NCBI RefSeq assembly: GCF_038051995.1
Contig: NZ_CP150290.1
Coordinates: 2,091,001-2,155,000 of the forward strand
Length of the DNA: 64,000 nucleotides
Reading direction: 5' to 3'
Source of the DNA: Paenibacillus sp. FSL H8-0537
GTDB taxonomy: Bacteria > Bacillota > Bacilli > Paenibacillales > Paenibacillaceae
The position numbers were made by a program, and so were the translations under genes. Of the stretch, positions 1 through 7,364 are shown in pieces. Position 1 is the stretch's first letter. The number at the start of each line of letters is the position of its first letter. The notes beneath the pieces are model-generated. The model made no database searches. It was not told the origin of the DNA and saw only the letters and a program-made list of their open reading frames with translations.

Positions 1-163
1 GCGTCAAGATGTGACGCAGCGCATCGTGCCCGAGAACGCGCCGGAAATTCGCAAGGCACAGCAGCCGCCAGCGAGCAATGCATTTGTTCCTCCAGTGGCG
101 GGGCTGATTATGGTCAGTGTCGTCGTGCAGGATCTGCTGGCGAAGGCAGATATTACAGTCTAG
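1..163 (+). CDS. tcdA: C-terminal end of tRNA threonylcarbamoyladenosine dehydratase (TcdA/YrvM-like), partial
   Basis: Only the last 53 codons are inside the window, read from base 2 to the TAG at 161-163. The tail carries a VAGLIM-SVVVQDLL stretch, which resembles the C-terminal helix of TcdA/YrvM proteins of the E1-like ThiF family. These enzymes cyclise t6A to ct6A at position 37 of tRNAs. The identification rests on this short tail and on context: rarA (yrvN in Bacillus subtilis) lies a little further downstream on the same strand, as yrvM-yrvN do in Bacillus. The two genes are separated here by two inserted minus-strand genes. The catalytic part is outside the window. Confidence 0.65.
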   Translation, partial: RQDVTQRIVPENAPEIRKAQQPPASNAFVPPVAGLIMVSVVVQDLLAKADITV

Positions 164-192
164 GCAAGCCCGGCTTACAGCCAAATAAAATA

Positions 193-239
193 AACCAGAG
201 CGGATATGCACAGGCATATCATGGGCTCTGGTTTTTTTG
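193..239 (+). terminator. Rho-independent terminator after tcdA
   Basis: A 9-bp stem AACCAGAGC / GCTCTGGTT (193-201 with 225-233) is followed by a T run. It lies 30 bases after the tcdA stop codon. The convergent regulator gene ends just beyond it. Confidence 0.8.
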
Positions 240-253
240 TTGCATAAGCATGT

Positions 254-1018
254 TTATTTCTGAAACTCCTTCGGCATAAAGCCCGTCATTTGCTTGAAGA
301 TGCGGCTGAAATAAAACGGGTCGCTATATCCGACCTGCTCCCCAACCTCCTTGATAGAGAGATGAGCATGATTGCGAAGCAAATATTTCGCTTCGTTGAT
401 ACGCAGCGACATCAAATAGCGGGAAGGGGACTCCTCCGTATGCTTCATAAAAACTTTGCTCAAGTGGGAGGCGGTAAAATTGAAGCTGCGGGCAATTTGC
501 TCCAGGCTGAGATTCTCCCTGTAATGCTCGCGTATGAAGCCTTGTACCATTTGCACCAATTCATTCGTATCCGTATCCGCTTCGCTTGGCTGGAGGCTTT
601 TCACCGGGGGGTTATAATCAGTCCGTTCCGCTTCAATTAGTGTCTTTACGCGATTGTATACCCGCGCAAGCTCAGAGGTTGCAATCGGCTTCAGCAAATA
701 TTCAATGACATTGTACTGAATCGCTTGCCGCGCGTATTCAAAATCCGCAAAGCCGCTTGTAATAATTTTGCGCATGCGTGGATAATAGCGGTGGATGGAC
801 CCAATGAGCTCAATGCCATCCATGACGGGCATCCGAATATCGGTAATGAGCAGATCCGGCTGCTCCCGCTTCACAAGCTCGAGCGCTTCTTTGCCATCCT
901 GGGCGGAGCCGACAATTTGAATGGCCTGATCAAGACCTTCGAGCTTGCGCACCAGCGTACCTCGGATGATAACTTCGTCTTCGGCAATAACAACTTTAAT
1001 GACGTTTGCTTGAGCCAT
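254..1018 (-). CDS. AraC-type two-component response regulator (orphan)
   Basis: A 254-residue cytoplasmic response regulator. The receiver domain spans residues 1-125, with acidic E13/D14, the phospho-acceptor D60 in TDIRMPVMDG, the S/T switch in ITSGF (86-90) and K110 in LLKP. Two AraC helix-turn-helix motifs occupy about 155-254. It has the short YesN layout without the long linker often seen in Paenibacillus. An upstream GTG/ATG would add 35 residues, but GGGAGG at 1031-1036 sits correctly before the ATG at 1018, so that start is chosen. No sensor kinase or transport gene lies next to it, so the signal and target cannot be deduced. It points against tcdA and has its own upstream region of more than 400 bases. 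Confidence 0.9.
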   Translation of the reverse strand: MAQANVIKVVIAEDEVIIRGTLVRKLEGLDQAIQIVGSAQDGKEALELVKREQPDLLITDIRMPVMDGIELIGSIHRYYPRMRKIITSGFADFEYARQAIQYNVIEYLLKPIATSELARVYNRVKTLIEAERTDYNPPVKSLQPSEADTDTNELVQMVQGFIREHYRENLSLEQIARSFNFTASHLSKVFMKHTEESPSRYLMSLRINEAKYLLRNHAHLSIKEVGEQVGYSDPFYFSRIFKQMTGFMPKEFQK

Positions 1019-1395
1019 GAGCGAATGCCTCCCTTTGCCGGTTTTGTTTGCCACCAATTCTAATAGCGGCCCCGCCTTCAGAGCAGTTGTAAAGTTGAAA
1101 TGGGCCGCTGCCCATGCTGGCAAGCGAATCTGTTGCAGGTCGCTTGAGCAGACCAGAGGACCAAAGGCATGCCATACGACTAATAAAATAAATCCAACAG
1201 TTCACGCGCACCGTCGCTGCTTTCATTTTGCTGCTAGGCGGACGTTTTGTCAAAGACTTTTTGTAAGCGCTTCACAAATAACTGGCAAGTGTTAAAAGCC
1301 AGCAGTGCATTCATCCCTATAGGGGAGCGATATGACAAAAGCCGTGCCTGTGGTGGAGCCTATTTTGTGCGAGCTTTTCAGTAATGAGCAAAATG
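1019..1395. other. Non-coding stretch upstream of the response regulator
   Basis: No convincing gene was found. It must contain the promoter of the minus-strand response regulator, but no clean sigma-A hexamers were recognised. A near-palindrome TGTAAGCGCTTCACA at 1262-1276 resembles a catabolite-responsive element but deviates at two consensus positions. Confidence 0.4.
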
Positions 1396-1434
1396 AAAAA
1401 GCGCATACCGATTGAATATCGGTACACGCTTTAG
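1396..1434 (-). terminator. Terminator of the FusB-like gene
   Basis: Read on the minus strand, AAAGCG and CGCTTT close an inner ACCGAT/ATCGGT stem and are followed by a run of Ts. It begins about 18 bases beyond the stop codon of the FusB-like gene. Confidence 0.7.
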
Positions 1435-1451
1435 GTAAACCCGTCTTTAAA

Positions 1452-2105
1452 TTATCCGATTACCGCATCGATGAACTTTTCCAGTGCGGTCGTATTTGTA
1501 ATGTTTTTATTGCAATCATCGCTTTTGGCGCACATATAGTTTCCGATGGCTTTGTAGTAGTCGGGTGATGTGCCCGCGGGCCTTTTTTTCGTTATGGCGG
1601 AAAATAAAGCAAGCTCCTCGAACCGATTGCACACAAAGCAATAGTTTTTCTTGTTGGCCCGGTTGTAGCGGCCTTCGACGCCAACAAACTGCCCATTTAT
1701 CGGATAAACGATAAACAGCTTATTGCTCGCAATATCAATCCAGCTTAAATAAGTGACATAGCGATAGTCGATAGCGGCTAGATCGGGCAGCCTGAGCTTT
1801 TTATTTTTGGGAAAAAGCTTCTGTATCTGTTTGGCTGTAATGGCTGGAAACTCCGTCAAATAGGCTTCCAGATCCCGCAAATACTTGGCAAAATCCTCTT
1901 TCGTCCTCAGCGTAGAAACGGCCTCAAGCATTTGCTTCTGCTCGGCGGTGGCGGCTGGGAACATCTCCATAATTTTAGATTCTGCCGTATATTTAACGGA
2001 CTCCAAAATTTTCAAATCGACAACCGTGCCAAGCGCATGCTGCAAAATACCGGCTTGTTTTTTTATCTCATTATATTGATGGTTTCTAATAAATGGTTCA
2101 CGCAT
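1452..2105 (-). CDS. Elongation factor G-binding protein, FusB/FBP-like
   Basis: A 217-residue protein resembling the FusB/FusC/FBP family, which binds EF-G and frees it from stalled or fusidic-acid-locked ribosomes. The N-terminal half is a helical bundle. The C-terminal half (about 105-217) carries the four-cysteine treble-clef zinc finger expected for the family: C156 and C159 in CFVC, C192 and C198 in CAKSDDC. The length matches the family (about 210-215 residues). The start is the ATG at 2105, with a weak AAGGGG ribosome site upstream. It is a single gene with its own terminator, between two unrelated genes. Many Bacillales carry chromosomal FBPs of unproven resistance function, so resistance cannot be claimed. 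Confidence 0.8.
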   Translation of the reverse strand: MREPFIRNHQYNEIKKQAGILQHALGTVVDLKILESVKYTAESKIMEMFPAATAEQKQMLEAVSTLRTKEDFAKYLRDLEAYLTEFPAITAKQIQKLFPKNKKLRLPDLAAIDYRYVTYLSWIDIASNKLFIVYPINGQFVGVEGRYNRANKKNYCFVCNRFEELALFSAITKKRPAGTSPDYYKAIGNYMCAKSDDCNKNITNTTALEKFIDAVIG

Positions 2106-2423
2106 TTAGGTTCAGCCCCTTATTTGTTTTGATCATGCAGAAAATAAGGTGCAAAGCCAAGTATTAGAAACGACATAAGCGTGGCTGGGAGATAACGTAT
2201 CAGTTATGAGTACGCCCTTGCAAAGTATCGCTTCTAAAACAAGCTCTGCAGTGGGCTGTGCCAATCCGGCAATCTCGTATTGCCATCCATACCGACCCCC
2301 TTTTCAATGAATTACCGTTTATTATAATCAAAAAAACCTTCTTTCTCAACAGCCAATCCCATGGCGCGATAAAAAGCGAATATGCTATGATCGATAAGAA
2401 TAGAAAAGAAGGTTGTGAGGCAT
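2106..2423. other. Divergent intergenic region between FusB-like gene and rarA
   Basis: No gene was recognised in these 318 bases; the open frames here lack ribosome sites and family character. The region should hold both divergent promoters. A TATGAT at 2386-2391 could be a rarA -10 box, but no matching -35 box was seen. Confidence 0.4.
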
Positions 2424-3743
2424 ATGGATTTATTTTCTTATCAGGAAGCGGAGACGCCGCGGGCGAGGCTGCTAGCCGACCGCATGCGACCGCAGACGCT
2501 GGATGAATATATTGGGCAAGAGCATATCGTTGGAGAGGACAAGCTGCTGCGCCGGGCGATTGAAGGGGATCAGGTGTCATCCATTTTGTTGTACGGCCCG
2601 CCGGGCTGCGGCAAGACGACGCTTGCCAACATTATTTCCAAGCGGACAGCGGGCGAGTTCGTCAAGCTGAACGCCGTTGACGCTACGGTGAAGGATGTGC
2701 GCGAAGTTATTGAGCAAGCCCGTCTGAGCAAAACGATGTATGGCAAAAAAACAATTTTGTTCCTCGACGAGGTGCATCGCTTCAACACGGCAAGACAAGA
2801 TGCGCTGCTGCCGGCGGTTGAGCAGGGCATCATCATTTTTATTGGCGCGACGACGGAAAATCCATTCCACCATGTAAATGGGGCGCTTCTGTCACGCTCG
2901 ACACTGTTTCAATTGGAGCCGCTAGGTCCGCAGCATGCGCTGGAGTCCATGAAGCGGGCGCTGGCCGATAAAGGCCGCGGGCTGGGCTTTATGGAGCTGC
3001 ACTGCGACGAGGAGGCGCTGGCGCATATCGCGAATATGGCAGGCGGCGACATTCGCCGCGCTTTGAACGCGCTGGAGCTGGCCGCTGTGACGACACCTTC
3101 TGAGCCGGACGGCTCGGTACATATTACGCTGGAGGTGGCGCAGGAATCGATACGCAACCGTGCGGTCAAAGCGGATCAATCGACGCAATATGATGTGCTG
3201 TCTGCGTTTCATAAAAGCGTTCGCGGCTCCAGCGATGCAGCGCTGTTCTGGTTTTTGTACGCGGTGGAGAAGCTTGGCATGGACCCGATGACGTTTATCC
3301 GCCGGCTGATCGTCGCTTGCAGCGAGGACATTGGCCTTGCGAATCCGCAAGCGATGGTGCAGGCGGTAACGGCGATGGATGCTTATCACAAAATCGGCTG
3401 GCCGGAGGCGAAATACAATGTGTCACAAGCGATTTTGTTCGCGGTAGAAAGCCCAAAATCGAATGCAACGGCGATGGCGATCGGCAAGGCGATGACGATG
3501 ATGGAGGGGCTGGGCGCAGCCGAAGTGCCGCTGCATTTACGCGATACGCATTATAAAGGCTCGGCGCAGCTTGGTCACGAAGGCTACAAGTACCCGCATG
3601 ATTATCCGGGGCATTATGTGCAGCAGCAATATTTGCCAGACAAGTTGCGGGAAATGAGCTTTTACCAGGCATCCGAACAGGGCATGGAGGATAAAATCCG
3701 GCAAAACCAAGAGCTGCGGAAACGTCCGAAAGGGAAGAAGTAG
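2424..3743 (+). CDS. rarA: Replication-associated recombination protein A (RarA/MgsA), AAA ATPase
   Basis: A 439-residue clamp-loader-like AAA+ ATPase that acts at stalled replication forks in the cytoplasm. The Walker A motif GPPGCGKTT (58-66) and Walker B LFLDEVHRF are followed by a sensor-like GATTENP. The C-terminal tetramerisation region includes DIRRALNALE and the LRDTHYKG motif typical of RarA. The ATG at 2424 is preferred: it gives MDLF at the N-terminus and has a GAAGG site 11 bases upstream. A GTG at 2415 is also in frame but has poor spacing. It corresponds to yrvN of Bacillus subtilis and keeps that neighbourhood (tcdA before, cymR after). Confidence 0.95.
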   Translation: MDLFSYQEAETPRARLLADRMRPQTLDEYIGQEHIVGEDKLLRRAIEGDQVSSILLYGPPGCGKTTLANIISKRTAGEFVKLNAVDATVKDVREVIEQARLSKTMYGKKTILFLDEVHRFNTARQDALLPAVEQGIIIFIGATTENPFHHVNGALLSRSTLFQLEPLGPQHALESMKRALADKGRGLGFMELHCDEEALAHIANMAGGDIRRALNALELAAVTTPSEPDGSVHITLEVAQESIRNRAVKADQSTQYDVLSAFHKSVRGSSDAALFWFLYAVEKLGMDPMTFIRRLIVACSEDIGLANPQAMVQAVTAMDAYHKIGWPEAKYNVSQAILFAVESPKSNATAMAIGKAMTMMEGLGAAEVPLHLRDTHYKGSAQLGHEGYKYPHDYPGHYVQQQYLPDKLREMSFYQASEQGMEDKIRQNQELRKRPKGKK

Positions 3744-3804
3744 CCGTTTGAAGAATAAGATGGAAACCTTCTAATGCCGGCCTTGGTATGGAGGCTCAGG
3801 AAAA

Positions 3805-4269
3805 TTGCAAAGCGAGAACCAAAACTCTTTGTCGAGTGGACTCTGTTGTATCCCGTTCCCTGTTCTTTTCTCTTTGGTTTATTATTATATTGAGGTGTTT
3901 AAAATATATTATATGTGGTTGTTTGTATCTTTTTTAGTTTCTTTATGGATGGTGTCTTTTTACCCGAATTACAATGACAATGAGTTCGTGCTTTTTACTG
4001 ATATTACAACCATATTGTTTTTTTTACCTGGTTTCTTTCTTATGTTTTATTCTATACTCGTACAACTATTGTTATTACTTGTTAAGAAAGCAGGTGCAAT
4101 AGCTCCGTTAGCGATTATACTTTATATCCTGAATACAGTGGTCGTATCTTTTATTACTAGTTATTCGAGTATCTTTTTGAATATAGCCATTTCTATTGTG
4201 TGTTCATCGCTATCCATCATTCATTTTTTTATTTCACTGTACTTAAAAAAGCGTTTGGCTCCGATTTAG
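3805..4269 (+). CDS. Small AT-rich membrane protein, unknown function
   Basis: A 154-residue protein with about four hydrophobic segments (roughly 15-30, 36-52, 65-95 and 100-150), so an integral membrane protein. The start is a TTG at 3805 preceded by GGAGG at 3790-3794, 10 bases away. Base use is much more AT-rich than the flanking genes, with many TTT, ATT and TTA codons, which suggests horizontal transfer. It starts 61 bases after rarA on the same strand. No family was recognised. Confidence 0.55.
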   Translation: MQSENQNSLSSGLCCIPFPVLFSLVYYYIEVFKIYYMWLFVSFLVSLWMVSFYPNYNDNEFVLFTDITTILFFLPGFFLMFYSILVQLLLLLVKKAGAIAPLAIILYILNTVVVSFITSYSSIFLNIAISIVCSSLSIIHFFISLYLKKRLAPI

Positions 4270-4271
4270 GC

Positions 4272-4409
4272 AGGCCAAGCACGATCTGCGAAGGAATAGA
4301 AACGAAGCAGACGGATCGTGGGGATGAGGTCTACACTTTACGCGGGTGCGACCAAGATGACACGGTAGAAAACTCTTTCTGGGCCGCCGACCCGGATTCC
4401 ACAAAATAA
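4272..4409 (+). pseudogene. Possible 3' remnant of an unidentified gene
   Basis: An open stretch with GC content and codon use like the host genes follows directly after the AT-rich gene and ends at TAA 4407-4409. The translated tail contains GDEVYTLRGCDQDDT and SFWAADPDS, and has no start or ribosome site of its own. It may be the end of a gene cut by insertion of the AT-rich membrane gene. The parent family was not recognised. Confidence 0.25.
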
Positions 4410-4436
4410 CACCAAACAAAGGAGCTGTATAAACCT

Positions 4437-5342
4437 ATGAAGCTGTTAACATTTACGGAGCAAGGTGCAGAGCGTTTGGGAGTAAAGACGGAGCAAGGCA
4501 TTCTCGATGTGGCGGCAGCCAGCGTAGCTTGTAAAGGCAGTGCATCCGTACCTCAAAATATTCATCAGGTCATTGAAGGCGGGGCGGAGGCCGTTGAAGC
4601 CCTTCACCGTCTGGCGGACGAAGCGATCAGCCGTGCCGCTGAGCTTGGCCCTGTATTTCTCGATGAAGCGGAGCTGGTGTTTGCCCCTGCTGTGACAAGC
4701 CCTGGCAAAATTCTTTGCATAGGCCTTAATTACCGCAAGCATGCGGAGGAGTCCAATGCGGCCATTCCCGAGGTGCCGATTTTGTTCAGCAAATTTAGCA
4801 ATACGCTCGCTGCCCATGGAGAAGCGGTGCCGCTTCCTATTGCTTCCGAGAAGGTGGATTACGAGGCAGAGCTAGCGATTGTCATCGGCAAAGAAGCGAA
4901 GCATGTGACGGAGGAGGAAGCGCTCAGCTACGTATTCGGCTACTGCGCGGCCAATGATTTGTCGGCTCGCGATTTGCAAATGCGGACAGGCCAGTGGCTG
5001 CTGGGCAAAACCTGCGACAAATTTGCGCCGCTTGGCCCTTATCTCGTAACAGCGGACGAGGTAGGCAATCCGAATGAGCTGGAGATGAAATGTATCGTAA
5101 ACGGCGAGGTGCGTCAGCACTCGAACACGAGCGATATGATTTTTAACTGCAAGGAAATCGTCAGCTATGTTTCGCGCCATATGACGCTGTCGCCGGGTGA
5201 TGTCATTTTGACGGGTACGCCTGAAGGCGTCATGCTCGGTTATCCGGTGGACAAGCAAAGCTATCTCAAGGCAGGAGACCATGTTACGATCGAAATCGAA
5301 AAGCTTGGCAGCTTGACGAATCTAATGGTTCTGGAAACATAA
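4437..5342 (+). CDS. Fumarylacetoacetate hydrolase (FAH) family protein
   Basis: A 301-residue cytoplasmic enzyme of the FAH superfamily, which cleaves or decarboxylates beta-diketo acids, or acts as a hydratase or oxaloacetate decarboxylase (YisK/FAHD1 type). The N-terminal domain is about 1-80. The catalytic domain begins at GKILCIGLNYRKHAEE. It carries the metal ligands in DYEAELAIVIG (E-x-E) and the Asp of ANDLSARDLQ, plus the TGTPEGV motif near the end. AAAGGAG sits upstream of the ATG. It is a single gene closed by a terminator. The exact substrate cannot be read from the sequence. Confidence 0.88.
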   Translation: MKLLTFTEQGAERLGVKTEQGILDVAAASVACKGSASVPQNIHQVIEGGAEAVEALHRLADEAISRAAELGPVFLDEAELVFAPAVTSPGKILCIGLNYRKHAEESNAAIPEVPILFSKFSNTLAAHGEAVPLPIASEKVDYEAELAIVIGKEAKHVTEEEALSYVFGYCAANDLSARDLQMRTGQWLLGKTCDKFAPLGPYLVTADEVGNPNELEMKCIVNGEVRQHSNTSDMIFNCKEIVSYVSRHMTLSPGDVILTGTPEGVMLGYPVDKQSYLKAGDHVTIEIEKLGSLTNLMVLET

Positions 5343-5350
5343 CCAGTATA

Positions 5351-5400
5351 AAAAAGCAAGGAAGCCGAGGCTAATGCCGCCAGCGTCCTTGCTTTTTTTC
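5351..5400. terminator. Bidirectional terminator between FAH gene and copD
   Basis: The stem AAGCAAGGA / TCCTTGCTT is flanked by A and T runs on both sides. It lies between two convergent genes and can serve both. Confidence 0.8.
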
Positions 5401-5435
5401 GATAAAACCGATAAGTGCTTCAGAGATCCATCGCT

Positions 5436-6521
5436 CTACGCAATGGCAAACAGGAGTGCGCCGTAGCCAAATGCGGCAGCCAGCAGTCCCATCGCAAAAG
5501 CAGGCATCAGCGAATTGCTGCGGTACATCCGGAAAAAGCCGACAATCATAATAGCAGCTGATGCAAGCAGCAGCCAGCTATCAAGTCCGAGCGAAAAATG
5601 AAGCGTAATATCAGGGCTGAAGCTTCCTTTATAAATCGTTGTGAACAAAGAAGATGGTGCTGTTGTTTGCAGTGTTTCCTTCACCTCATGCGGTGGGGCC
5701 TGCTGGCCCAGCACGCTTGTGGCGATAAAAATCAGCAAGGCGACCAGGCTTTCTGCCTTTAACCAAGGGAGCGGGCGGAAAGCGGCATCTTGCTTGAGCT
5801 TGTTTTTGTAGCCGAAGCTGTTCGTATACGCGAGCAGCAGCAGCGGCAGCAGCAATAAATGCTTAATCAACAGCATTTGCCCGTACGGCAGCATCCAGGC
5901 GTTAACATATTCTGGCGTTGTAAAGGTCATTAGCGTAATGCCCGCTGATATCGTTACGAAAAAACAGCCGAAGGCGAGCGTTGAAAACCACGATAAAAAC
6001 GTCTCCCAATGGTTTTCGTCCTTCGAAAACCAGCTTATCGTAACGACAATGCCCAGCCAAATGGTGACGGCTATAAAATGGGCGCTGTGAATGACGACCC
6101 CTTTCAGCCCATAGAGCGCTGAGGCGTGACTGGCATAACCGAGCCATACAGCCAGCAGCAAGGTTATGAACAGCCCAACCTTCGGCATATGGCGGTCCTG
6201 CCGGAAGGATTTCATTGCGAGCAGGACGGACAGGCCGAGGGAGCTAAGCAGCGTCCACACGAAGGCTTTGCCTGCTACGGCATCAAGCAGCAGGCTTTTC
6301 ATCATTTGCACATAGCTAAGTTCAAAGTCGGCGGCGAAAGTACGTGCCGTTTGATCAAGCGGAACAAACGAAAGCACAGGGATAGCAAGCGTGCAGGCCA
6401 GCAGCAAGCGATCAGGGACAACAACCTGCGGACGCTTGCCCTCCGGCACGAGACGCAAAGTAAATGCGCCCATTAACAACGCAAAGCAAACATACAGAAG
6501 CGTCTCGCTCAAATAAATCAT
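5436..6521 (-). CDS. copD: Copper-resistance/import membrane protein, CopD domain
   Basis: A 361-residue multi-spanning protein with about nine hydrophobic helices. The CopD domain has the characteristic histidines in YASHASALYG and VIHSAHFIAVTIWLG. The family moves copper across the cytoplasmic membrane, usually together with CopC. Its ATG overlaps the stop of copC by four bases (ATGA), so translation is coupled. In Bacillus subtilis YcnJ the CopC and CopD parts are one polypeptide; here they are separate genes. Confidence 0.85.
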   Translation of the reverse strand: MIYLSETLLYVCFALLMGAFTLRLVPEGKRPQVVVPDRLLLACTLAIPVLSFVPLDQTARTFAADFELSYVQMMKSLLLDAVAGKAFVWTLLSSLGLSVLLAMKSFRQDRHMPKVGLFITLLLAVWLGYASHASALYGLKGVVIHSAHFIAVTIWLGIVVTISWFSKDENHWETFLSWFSTLAFGCFFVTISAGITLMTFTTPEYVNAWMLPYGQMLLIKHLLLLPLLLLAYTNSFGYKNKLKQDAAFRPLPWLKAESLVALLIFIATSVLGQQAPPHEVKETLQTTAPSSLFTTIYKGSFSPDITLHFSLGLDSWLLLASAAIMIVGFFRMYRSNSLMPAFAMGLLAAAFGYGALLFAIA

Positions 6522-7120
6522 TTTTTACGTCTTCTCGCAGCGGCAGCGATAACGGCAATAAGCAAAATGACAACGACAATAATGATCACGCTCGTTGTGG
6601 AGCTGCTATCCTTTCCTTCCGTAGGGGCTGCAGGATCTGCTGTTGGCGCAGCACTTGCCGCAGGGCTTGCCGTTTCAAGGGCAGGCGACTCGGTAGCCGC
6701 TGCTTCAGGCGTTGATGAGCTTTCAGGCGAAGGGGAGGCCGATGCAGGCTGCTCGCTTGCAGCAGCTTCCGGCGCGTTGACGGTGAAGCTGTAGTCGCCC
6801 TCAATCGCATGGCCGTCAGCGCCGATAATCGCCCATTTTACCGTGTATATCCCGTTCTCCAGCGCCGTTGGAACCGCACCGCTCATCGTTTTTCCGTCTA
6901 CAGTGACTTCATCGGTGGCGATTTGTTCGCCAGCCGCGTTCAAAAGCTTGAATGTACTGAGCTTTTCGATATCCGTATTGAAAGTAAGAGAAATTTGAGC
7001 AGGTGATGCCGTTACCGTCTCGTCTACGGCAGGTGTGGCCTGCTCGATTTTGGAATGGGCAAAAACGGCACCGGGAACTAGCCAAATAACAGCCAGCATA
7101 ATTAGAATAATACGTTTCAT
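6518..7120 (-). CDS. copC: Membrane-anchored CopC-domain copper-binding protein
   Basis: A 200-residue exported protein. It has a signal peptide (1-22, cleavage after VFA), a mature N-terminal His followed by the CopC beta-sandwich (23-115) with conserved FNTDIEKL and DGHAIEGDYSF. A long Pro/Ala/Ser/Thr linker (about 116-172) and one C-terminal transmembrane helix with an Arg/Lys tail follow. The start at 7120 is set by AAGGAGG just upstream; a longer frame from 7174 has no ribosome site. The first mature residue would be His, as expected for a copper-brace ligand. It forms an operon with copD. Confidence 0.88.
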   Translation of the reverse strand: MKRIILIMLAVIWLVPGAVFAHSKIEQATPAVDETVTASPAQISLTFNTDIEKLSTFKLLNAAGEQIATDEVTVDGKTMSGAVPTALENGIYTVKWAIIGADGHAIEGDYSFTVNAPEAAASEQPASASPSPESSSTPEAAATESPALETASPAASAAPTADPAAPTEGKDSSSTTSVIIIVVVILLIAVIAAAARRRKK

Positions 7121-7172
7121 ATTGTTCCTCCTTGTAAGCTGAAGCTTAAGTATGTTGTAGCAAGCTGTTAGC

Positions 7173-7199
7173 ATTATATCAGATATTGGGGTGTGACAA
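7173..7199 (-). promoter_or_regulatory. Candidate sigma-A promoter of copCD
   Basis: On the minus strand TTGTCA (7194-7199) and a perfect TATAAT (7173-7178) are 15-16 bases apart, about 50 bases before the copC start. The spacing is slightly short. No CsoR or YcnK operator was recognised. Confidence 0.5.
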
Positions 7200-7364
7200 A
7201 CGGCCTGCTCTGCGGCAAATTATAGGCGACTTTATGAACTTTTGCAAAAAAACGCTAGGTCTATGCTGAATAATGTACGGACTACGATGAATAAACATAA
7301 TTACCGTCACTTAAAAACGGCGAGAGATGGACGAGGGGGTGCGCCTACCGTCACCGGAGCAAGC

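Noticed and set aside
1262..1276. TGTAAGCGCTTCACA as a catabolite-responsive element
   Set aside because: It deviates from the consensus at the two terminal half-site positions and sits about 245 bases before the only plausible target, so it is mentioned only as a near-match.
2922..3389. 155-codon open frame antisense to rarA
   Set aside because: Shadow frame inside rarA with His/Arg-rich nonsense composition.
4285..4410. Possible riboswitch or T-box before the FAH gene
   Set aside because: The GGGTGCGACC segment superficially recalls a T-box, but no T-box core, no terminator and no specifier stem are present; it reads better as the tail of a coding frame.
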